The notes under the pieces: model-generated | Told to the model about the DNA's origin: nothing | The model's database searches: none | The model's input: only the letters and a program-made list of their open reading frames with translations | Translations under genes and position numbers: made by a program | Shown: positions 58,091-64,000 of the stretch, in pieces | How the letters are laid out: each line of letters opens with the position of its first letter | Numbering within the stretch: the first letter of the stretch is position 1 | Source: Basidiobolus meristosporus CBS 931.73 | Lineage: Eukaryota; Basidiobolomycota; Basidiobolomycetes; Basidiobolales; Basidiobolaceae | DNA: 64,000 nt | Direction of reading: 5' to 3' | Assembly: GCA_002104905.1 (NCBI GenBank) | Contig: MCFE01000016.1 | Location: 186,001-250,000, forward strand

Positions 58091-58106
58091 AAAATTCCGG
58101 AAGTCT

Positions 58107-58154
58107 TAGGGTTAGGGGAGGGAAAGTCACCAAGGTAGGTGAAATCTTTATTTA
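58107..58154 (-). mobile_element. Bare LINE 3' tail (extremely 5'-truncated copy)
   Basis: Only the terminal 48 bp of the shared 3' module is present (AAATAAAGATTTCACC on the minus strand, hairpin, C-rich end and CCCTAACCCTAA), directly joined to the 3' end of the next LINE. It is what a severely truncated insertion would leave. Confidence 0.65.
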
Positions 58155-58240
58155 GGGGGAGGGAAAGTCACCAAGTTGGTGAAATCTTTATTTGAGTTAA
58201 GAACTAATCTAGGTACAAATAAAGAAGCCAATTAAGAGGT

Positions 58241-61090
58241 CTAGAACCTCTCTAATAAGTAATCTAATTTATGTTTTGTTTCATCTCTTATGTTTGTTTC
58301 AATAAAGTAAAGCTCATCAGGGGTAAATATAAAATTCAGGGGTTTTGGGGGAAGTACAAATTGTAGATGTTTCTGATCAATATAATCCAAGACTGGAACC
58401 CAGCCTGGGATTAGGTGTAGTAGGAAAGGTGTGTGGACTTGTAAGTAGCTCTGCCACATAGATCTTAGATGGTCCTGAGCCAGTAGTCTTGGTTTCTCAG
58501 CTTTTTGAAGTTTTGAAGCAAGCTCTGTTACTACAGCAGAGCCAACCAGGGTGTGCCAGCAAGAAGATTTCAGGGAGGAGTTAGATTGAAGCCATTGTTT
58601 GATGGAGGGGTTATGTGATTTCTGAAGTTTGACTAGGAAGGAAGCACGGAGATAGACCATTCGGATTTGGTATGGGTAGAAGCCAAAGGCTCCATTAGTT
58701 GCATGGATATAGGGAGATACTGGAAGATAAGGTACCAAGGATCTGATACACTGATGGAGAAATTTATCCAGGCGGTGAAGTTCTCTGGAGGTTAGGGGTA
58801 TAATGTGGAGACCAAACTCAAGTACCGGCAGTACATACTGCTTCAGAAGTATAGGGATCTTTTGAATTGGAGTGTCTGGAGTGACTACTACCAGAAGCTT
58901 TTTGAGAGCCTGTTGAGCAAGACGGATCCTATTATTCAGGTGGAGCTTTGAGTCAATCCCATGTTGACAAAATGGCAGACCTAGATATATTGCAGTTTGT
59001 TGTGGCAGAATGCTAGTGTTCTGTATAGTTGTAGTGCATCCAATTGGGACTGTCTTGGAAATTGAGAGTGAGAGGTTGTTGGCAGCCAAGTACTTCTCAA
59101 TGATGGCAGTGTCTGCTATGGGATTAGGAGTAGCAATCTTGATATCATCCGCATAGAGAGTTAGTAGTGGATAGGGAGAGTCTGGTGAGGGGCCTTTTGG
59201 AAATAAAGGAAAGTCATGTAGGAATATCACAAATAGTAAGGGACCTAGTACAGATCCTTGGACTACTCCATTTGGAACCTCATAAGTCTCTGATGTACAA
59301 CTTGGATGCAAAATTTTGGCTGAGTTCTCACAAAATAGAGAACGTACAAGAAGGGTCATTGGTAGTGTGGTAACTGCTAATAGCTTTCTCCAAAGCAGAG
59401 CTCTGTCCACAGAGTCAAAGGCTTTAGTAATGTCAAACAGAATGGTTGGAAATGAGAATTGAAGTGAATGATCATGGCTTAGCACTACAGCCATATCCAA
59501 GGAGAGTTTGGGCAAGAAGCCAAACTGAGAAGGATGGAATGGATATAGTTGAGATTGCAAGGACCTTGCAATTATAAGCTCAAAGATTTTCCGGCAGGTT
59601 GGCAGGAGTGAAACTGGCCGGTAAGAACCTGGGAGTGAGTGTTTCCCCTTCCCTTTGTATAAGGGTATTACATTTGCCTGTGACCAGGCCTTTGGGGTAG
59701 TCAATTGTTGGGCACAGATAGAGTAGAATGGGAGAAGTAAGTGACTCATTTTGGAGTAGCACACCCGGAGTAGATCGTAGGTAATCAAGTCATGTCCAGG
59801 TGCAGTATTTGCAGGAAGCTTCTTTAAAATTTTCTCCAGAAGCTTTGCTGAAACCAAAATTGGAGATGTTGGACTGCTAGATATGTTACCAGTATGGTAG
59901 AAAGGAGGAGTGGGATGCACGGTTGAATCAAAGAATATAGGGGCCAGTTTGTCTGGTGATGGTATACTCCTTGCTTGGGGTCTCATGGCTTTATATACTC
60001 TTGATATGGACCTTGTGGTGGCATTCATATTTACTAAGGGCAAGGTATCCATGATATGAGCCCATAATCTAGTGTGCTCAGTGATCTGTAGTGACTTGGA
60101 GTAGGAGATTGCGCTTTCCAGGAGGTTCTGTGTTTTTGGGTCAGGGAAACATAGGTAGCTGGAATTTAAGGCAGAAATGATGGATTTCCATTTAAGTTGG
60201 TTTGCAGATGGCTTTTGGTAGGACTTGGTGGGCAGGGCCAGACAGCCAGTGATTATGATGAAATGCTGGTAAAATAGCCATAATGCATTTATATCATCAC
60301 AAATCCATGCAGGTAAGCTGGGAAATGCATATTCTGTAAGCAAGGATAGGTAGCTGGCAAAGTCCTGTGTCTGTGATACTGAAGCTTTGGCTGGCAGGAT
60401 TGTAAATGGCTGAAGAAGGGTGCCAATTGGTAGGGTTTTTCTGGCAGAAATGATAATATGTATTGGCTTGTGATCAGATTTCTCTAGTGAACCACAGCTG
60501 ATATCCTCTGGAATGCTTGTAACCTGGTGGATGTATTGTAAGGCAGCTGGAGTAGCTGTTACCCAGTCAACACAACGTTGAGCTTGCTGAGTGTTTACAG
60601 TGACCAGATGGTTTTGTCGGAGGAACTTTGTAAAGTGCTCCTCTCTAGTTCTAAGTCTGGATGAAATAGTGGTGATATTTTCAGGGTGGGGAATATTTAT
60701 ATCTCCCACTACCATACAAGGGATTGATGAGCTGTTAATGAATTCTGATGTGGCCAAGAAAATTGCCAGTGTTATGGAGTTAGACAGAGATGGAGGGAGA
60801 TAGATAATAATGGCTACTATAGTTGGAAGTGTTAGAGCATAGCAGTAATACTCATAGATGATGGATACATTTGCTGAGGGTGCAAGCTTAGAAGATGAAA
60901 GAGCAACAAGTGCCATTGAGTGAGCTGGAAATCTTGGGTGAGCAGATGAATATGCATTCAGTCTAGAGGGAAGTTTTGGCAACTTAACATCAATTAGTAG
61001 GAGCAAGGAATATTCCTTTTTCAGTAAGTTTTCTAATTCAGCTACAGTTGGAGTGATGGAGTTGCAATTGAGTAAGAGTATGTTTTGTAG
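58241..61090 (-). CDS. LINE ORF2: endonuclease and reverse transcriptase
   Basis: An open frame of 949 codons starting directly after an in-frame TGA and lacking a nearby ATG. The N-terminal 230 residues fit an APE-type endonuclease: LLNCNSI at the very start, MVVGDINIPH, and SDHKPI near its end. The reverse transcriptase follows with LPANTAPGHDLITYDLL, SYRPVSLLPTCRKIFE, FDITKAFDSVDRALLW, GVVQGSVLGPLLF and the catalytic YADD. About 250 residues after that show no RNase H or zinc knuckle. The protein would nick target DNA and copy element RNA in place. The frame has no internal stop, so this part of the copy could still be active. Without a conventional start, expression through stop-codon readthrough from ORF1 is plausible. 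Confidence 0.85.
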   Translation of the reverse strand, partial: LQNILLLNCNSITPTVAELENLLKKEYSLLLLIDVKLPKLPSRLNAYSSAHPRFPAHSMALVALSSSKLAPSANVSIIYEYYCYALTLPTIVAIIIYLPPSLSNSITLAIFLATSEFINSSSIPCMVVGDINIPHPENITTISSRLRTREEHFTKFLRQNHLVTVNTQQAQRCVDWVTATPAALQYIHQVTSIPEDISCGSLEKSDHKPIHIIISARKTLPIGTLLQPFTILPAKASVSQTQDFASYLSLLTEYAFPSLPAWICDDINALWLFYQHFIIITGCLALPTKSYQKPSANQLKWKSIISALNSSYLCFPDPKTQNLLESAISYSKSLQITEHTRLWAHIMDTLPLVNMNATTRSISRVYKAMRPQARSIPSPDKLAPIFFDSTVHPTPPFYHTGNISSSPTSPILVSAKLLEKILKKLPANTAPGHDLITYDLLRVCYSKMSHLLLPFYSICAQQLTTPKAWSQANVIPLYKGKGKHSLPGSYRPVSLLPTCRKIFELIIARSLQSQLYPFHPSQFGFLPKLSLDMAVVLSHDHSLQFSFPTILFDITKAFDSVDRALLWRKLLAVTTLPMTLLVRSLFCENSAKILHPSCTSETYEVPNGVVQGSVLGPLLFVIFLHDFPLFPKGPSPDSPYPLLTLYADDIKIATPNPIADTAIIEKYLAANNLSLSISKTVPIGCTTTIQNTSILPQQTAIYLGLPFCQHGIDSKLHLNNRIRLAQQALKKLLVVVTPDTPIQKIPILLKQYVLPVLEFGLHIIPLTSRELHRLDKFLHQCIRSLVPYLPVSPYIHATNGAFGFYPYQIRMVYLRASFLVKLQKSHNPSIKQWLQSNSSLKSSCWHTLVGSAVVTELASKLQKAEKPRLLAQDHLRSMWQSYLQVHTPFLLHLIPGWVPVLDYIDQKHLQFVLPPKPLNFIFTPDELYFIETNIRDETKHKLDYLLERF

Positions 61091-61093
61091 TCA
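61091..61093 (-). promoter_or_regulatory. UGA-CUA stop between in-frame ORF1 and ORF2
   Basis: The minus strand reads GCC TGA CTA CAA: ORF1's extended frame ends at TGA and the endonuclease frame continues without a break in the same phase. UGA followed by CUA is a known readthrough-promoting stop context in some viral and cellular mRNAs, so it may control the ratio of ORF1 to ORF1-ORF2 fusion. Confidence 0.5.
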
Positions 61094-61258
61094 GGCAGAC
61101 TCTGAGGTTGCCTGTTCCTGCTGAAACTCTTGCACTGCCCTTTGTAAATTTCCAGAATTATTCCACAACTCTTCAAATGGAGCTTGTGTAATGTCTTTCA
61201 GGATTCTAATTGCTTCCTCTTTCAAGAAGTAGGCCACATCATAGGTTGGAGCCTGTTT

Positions 61259-62749
61259 CTAAATGGCAGCAAAGAAAGCCATAATTGCCATGTGAGCTGG
61301 GGGCTTGTTGAATATTCCTGGCTCAGTGTCCATTGACTCTGGTGGAATGATTGTGAATTTGGTAGACACCCAGTTTAGATTTTTTGCCAGATACTTAGTC
61401 AATGCAGTGGAGAAGTTTCTGTCCACAATCATTTCTAGGATCTTTCCTCTTCTCCAAGCTAGGTTAACAATTTTTGAAGTGTCAATATTTAGAGAGCGGA
61501 ATGTATGTCTGATGTTTGATATAGTAGTCCATGGAACATTGGCAAAGTATAGCAAGGACCAATTCTGGAGCTGAGGTAAGTTTGCTGGAGGCTTATAGGT
61601 AGACTTCCTGGCAGGTTGTGTGGTAGGCTTTAGTGTTTCCAAGGTAGCAAGTTGTGGTTGAGACTTTTTAGAATTACGTATGACTTTGGAAAGAATTCTG
61701 CCAGCAACTGTGTCAGGAATGTTAGTACTTGTTGATGGTGCAGGGCCTGGCTCCTGGTACTGCTTTTGTAGAATACTTGAGTATGTCTCTTTTTGTTTTC
61801 CTTTATCCAAGGTGCTATGCCTTGGAATGGGATTTTGGGGAATAGAGACTTCAGGTATCAACTCTGGGGTCTGGTGATTGTCCAACATTGTTGCTTGAGC
61901 TTCCAGCTTTTCCTCTAAGATTTGAACTCTCTGCTTAAGCTCATCATTTGACGCTATAAGTGTGGCATTGTTTGGAGCCAGGTCAGGTGTTGAGTTATGA
62001 AGGCAGGTTGAGCAGCGTTCTAACTCCTTTGTTTGGTCATCCAACTTTTCTTCTAAGGTTTGAACCCTCAATTTGAGTGCACCATTTGAGGTTAGAAGCT
62101 CCAAGTTATCAGCCTGCAACTTCTTTAGATCCCTAAATATCTCAAATATCTGTGCCTGCAAGTCTTTAGCAGTGATATTTCTGATGGGTACTATTTCCTC
62201 TAGGAGTTCTTCTTGAGCCAGGTGAGCATTGGGACTTGAGCACTCTACTGAAGGAGTTGCTGGAATTTCCTCAATGTCTGACAAAACTCCTTCACTTGCA
62301 GCATCAGTTGTATGATTATCCTGAGTAGCAGCAACAACCTCAAGTTCACAAGGACCAGTTGAAGTAAAACATTTCTTGGGTGGGACTATCTCAAGAGGCT
62401 TGGGTGGGACTTTTGCTTTGAATGGTGAGGTACTAGGATCAAGAATTGGGACTGGGACAGAAGCTATGGTGTCTATTTCAGCAGCAGTTGCTGTAGAGCT
62501 ACTGGGGCTCTGACTGGCTGGTTTTTTGGTCTTTGCCTTCACTCCTGCTACCAACTGGTCAAGACCACAAATCTTTGTACAGGCCTTGCATTGGACCTGC
62601 TTGACCTTATTCTTGCCAGCACGGCCATTGAGCTTCCATTTGCCTCTGATACCACAGGCAGTGCAGTCAAGTTTTGAATACCATCTTCTGAAGAGAGTCA
62701 GATCCTCTTTTTCCTCACTGGTAAGAATCACCTTACTTTGTGGAGGCAT
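61259..62749 (-). CDS. LINE ORF1: zinc-finger and coiled-coil RNA-binding protein
   Basis: A 496-codon frame from the ATG at 62749 to a TAG at 61259. It starts with a cysteine cluster (C29, C32, C54, C57, with C61 nearby; CTACG and CKACTKICG) suggesting a zinc ribbon, then an acidic and Pro/Ser-rich linker, two coiled-coil blocks with repeated LxxRVQTLEEKL-type heptads, and a C-terminal domain (LLYFANVPW, KIVNLAWRRG) shared with the ORF1 at 56784. Past the TAG the same frame continues for 55 more sensible codons to a TGA at 61091-61093, so the TAG is probably a mutation and the ancestral ORF1 was about 552 residues. Confidence 0.8.
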   Translation of the reverse strand: MPPQSKVILTSEEKEDLTLFRRWYSKLDCTACGIRGKWKLNGRAGKNKVKQVQCKACTKICGLDQLVAGVKAKTKKPASQSPSSSTATAAEIDTIASVPVPILDPSTSPFKAKVPPKPLEIVPPKKCFTSTGPCELEVVAATQDNHTTDAASEGVLSDIEEIPATPSVECSSPNAHLAQEELLEEIVPIRNITAKDLQAQIFEIFRDLKKLQADNLELLTSNGALKLRVQTLEEKLDDQTKELERCSTCLHNSTPDLAPNNATLIASNDELKQRVQILEEKLEAQATMLDNHQTPELIPEVSIPQNPIPRHSTLDKGKQKETYSSILQKQYQEPGPAPSTSTNIPDTVAGRILSKVIRNSKKSQPQLATLETLKPTTQPARKSTYKPPANLPQLQNWSLLYFANVPWTTISNIRHTFRSLNIDTSKIVNLAWRRGKILEMIVDRNFSTALTKYLAKNLNWVSTKFTIIPPESMDTEPGIFNKPPAHMAIMAFFAAI

Positions 62750-62810
62750 ATTTCAATTTCCTAAAAAAAAAAAAAACAAAATGAGAATCTTTAGTGTGAT
62801 GTAGTCTCTA

Positions 62811-63339
62811 TGGTTAGGGGGGAGGAAAGTCACCAAGTGGTGAAATCTTTATTTACTTATGACAAGTATCTAAAGAAGCCAAGTTAATCTGAAGTTATTC
62901 CTAGAAAGCTAGGTCTGAGAGATATCTTCCTGGTAAGCCAGGTCTGAGAGTTGAGAAGCTGAGTGGTACTATATTTCCTAGTTAGCTAGGTCTGAGAGAG
63001 GTTTCCTGGAAAGCCAGGCCTGAGAAGTGAGAATCTGAATATATCTGAGCTAAGTTATACTGGTTTGCGGTAGCTGAATTGTGGCCGGAATGGCCAGTAG
63101 ACTGGGGGAACTGAGAAGAATTTCTGGGCAATCACTGGCCATATTTACTAGGCAAATCTGGCCAATTAGCATTTCAAGGATCTCAGCCAATCAGAGCCTT
63201 TACTTTGCCCGATGGTTGATCAAGCCATCTCCCAATGAGCACACATCAATTTATTAATCAAATTTTGCAGGATCCAGGATTTGAACCCACAACCATGGGT
63301 ATGGAAGGGTTAGGGATAACCACAAGGCTAAGTGTTCTT
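62811..63339 (-). mobile_element. tRNA-derived SINE, copy 1
   Basis: On the minus strand the unit begins with a tRNA-like head: A box TAGCCTTGTGG at 63320-63330 and B box GGTTCAAATCC at 63277-63287, 43 nt apart. A body of about 400 bp with short repeats of the AGCTAGG/TCTGAGAG type follows, then a 3' tail (TTCTTTAGATACTTG, AAATAAAGATTTCACC, a TCACCA/TGGTGA hairpin, CCCCCCTAACC). The tail matches that of the LINE at 58155-62810. It lies directly against that LINE's 5' end. Confidence 0.82.
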
Positions 63340-63866
63340 GGTTAGGGGGAGGAAAGTCACCAAGTGGTGAAATCTTTATTTACTTATGACAAGTATCTAA
63401 AGAAGCCAAGTTAATCTGAAGTAATTCCTAGAAAGCTAGGTCTGAGAGATATCTTCCTGGTAAGCCAGGTCTGAGAGTTGAGAAGCTGAGTGGTACTATA
63501 TTTCCTAGTTAGCTAGGTCTGAGAGAGGTTTCCTGGAAAGCCAGGCCTGAGAAGTGAGAATCTGAATATATCTGAGCTAAGTTATACTGGTTTGCGGTAG
63601 CTGAATTGTGGCCGGAATGGCCAGTAGACTAGGGGAACTGAGATGAATTTCTGGGCAATCACTGGCCAAATTTACTAGGCAAATCTGACCAATTAGCATT
63701 TCAAGGATTTCAGCCAATCAGAGCCTTTACTTTGCCCGATGGTTGATCAAGCCATCTCCCAATGAGCACACGTCAATTTATTGATCAAATTTTGTTGGAT
63801 CCAGGATTTGAACCCACAACCATGGGTATGGAAGGGTTAGGGATAACCACAAGGCTAAGTGTTCTT
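63340..63866 (-). mobile_element. tRNA-derived SINE, copy 2
   Basis: A second, nearly identical unit (scattered substitutions and small indels against copy 1) joined head to tail. A box at 63847-63857 and B box at 63804-63814. Its 3' tail abuts the 5' head of copy 1 on the minus strand. Confidence 0.82.
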
Positions 63867-64000
63867 GGTTAGGGTTAGGGGGGATGATCATCACCAAAGG
63901 GTGAAATCTTTATTTAAATAATAAATAAAGAAGCCAAGTTTGAATATGAATATCTGAGATGCAGGAAACCTACAAGATAAACTTGGACTTTGCTGTATCC
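63867..64000 (-). mobile_element. 3' end of a further element, cut by the window edge
   Basis: TTAGGGTTAGGGGGG followed by a variant of the shared tail (TCACC AAAG GGTGA hairpin, then TTTATTTAAATAATAAATAAAGAAGCC). The sequence further in differs from both the SINE and the LINE 3' UTR, so this is another family member whose body lies outside the window. Confidence 0.65.

Larger units (their letters stand above)
56648..58106 (-). mobile_element. ORF1-only LINE derivative with 5' monomer array
   Basis: Reading on the minus strand, a tandem array of 101-bp units (58090 down to about 57548) leads into an ORF1-like gene (56784-57587), then a 3' untranslated region with AATAAAG, the shared hairpin and a C-rich end joined to CCCTAA. 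There is no endonuclease or reverse transcriptase. The 3' tail is homologous to that of the complete LINE, so this is best read as a non-autonomous derivative that uses that LINE's machinery. Confidence 0.72.
58155..62810 (-). mobile_element. APE-type non-LTR retrotransposon (LINE), about 4.65 kb
   Basis: A minus-strand element with a 5' region containing a T14-rich tract (62760-62776), ORF1, an endonuclease-reverse transcriptase ORF2, and a 3' UTR ending in the AATAAAG/hairpin/C-rich module. ORF1 and ORF2 lie in one reading frame, separated by UGA-CUA. It has no RNase H domain that I can see. One in-frame TAG within ORF1 suggests this copy is slightly decayed. Its tail is shared with the SINE copies next to it. 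Confidence 0.85.

Noticed and set aside
56648-63880. A true telomere at the right end
   Set aside because: TTAGGG-like tracts are only one to two units long, interstitial, and attached to element tails. There is no extended repeat run, so I treat them as element junctions.

Overview
The window is nuclear DNA of a fungus. Genes have GT-AG introns of about 50-80 nt (one of 243 nt), TATA-like boxes sit tens of bases upstream of several ATGs, and the proteins include the SWI/SNF subunit Swi1, a type II membrane GH17 glucanase, a CBS-PB1 protein, a kinesin-13, the NUS1 polyprenyl transferase subunit, an EF2 lysine methyltransferase and a mitochondrial carrier. The cAMP-receptor-like GPCR and the GH15 'trehalase-like' enzyme would fit an early-diverging lineage, but I cannot place the species. 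Exon joins were chosen by hand from splice signals, reading phase and family resemblance.

Left part (1-14.4 kb): diverged LTR debris, a GH17 glucanase, SWI1 (3 exons, minus), a 7TM receptor (minus), a 64-residue secreted peptide, NUS1 (5 exons, plus), and a divergent pair of paralogous four-helix membrane proteins. From 14.8 to 21 kb there is a nest of Copia-type LTR elements: a 3.67-kb element with almost identical LTRs and no usable coding sequence sits inside an older reversed solo LTR, and itself contains another solo LTR. Each of these elements can be delimited by its ends, and most by 5-bp target duplications.

Middle (21-55.4 kb): a CBS-PB1 membrane protein, an F-box/LRR protein, a GH15 enzyme, a very large (about 2,470 aa) acidic repeat protein, a cold-shock-domain protein with a Gly/Tyr/Gln tail, a small SUZ-domain protein, the EF2 methyltransferase gene (12 exons, one of only 9 nt), a kinesin-13 with a C-terminal SAM-like domain, and a mitochondrial carrier. 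Long gaps between them hold several interrupted reading frames that may be decaying genes.

Right end (56-64 kb): a Copia 5' end whose gag is cut off by a head-to-tail, same-strand stack of non-LTR elements. In order these are an ORF1-only LINE derivative with a 101-bp monomer array at its 5' end, a bare 3' tail, a LINE with ORF1 and an endonuclease-RT ORF2 in one frame separated by UGA-CUA, two copies of a tRNA-derived SINE, and the tail of another element. All share a 3' module (AATAAAG, a small hairpin, a C-rich end) that joins to TTAGGG-like sequence. A LINE/SINE partnership with a preference for telomere-like repeats is the most novel-looking system in the window.
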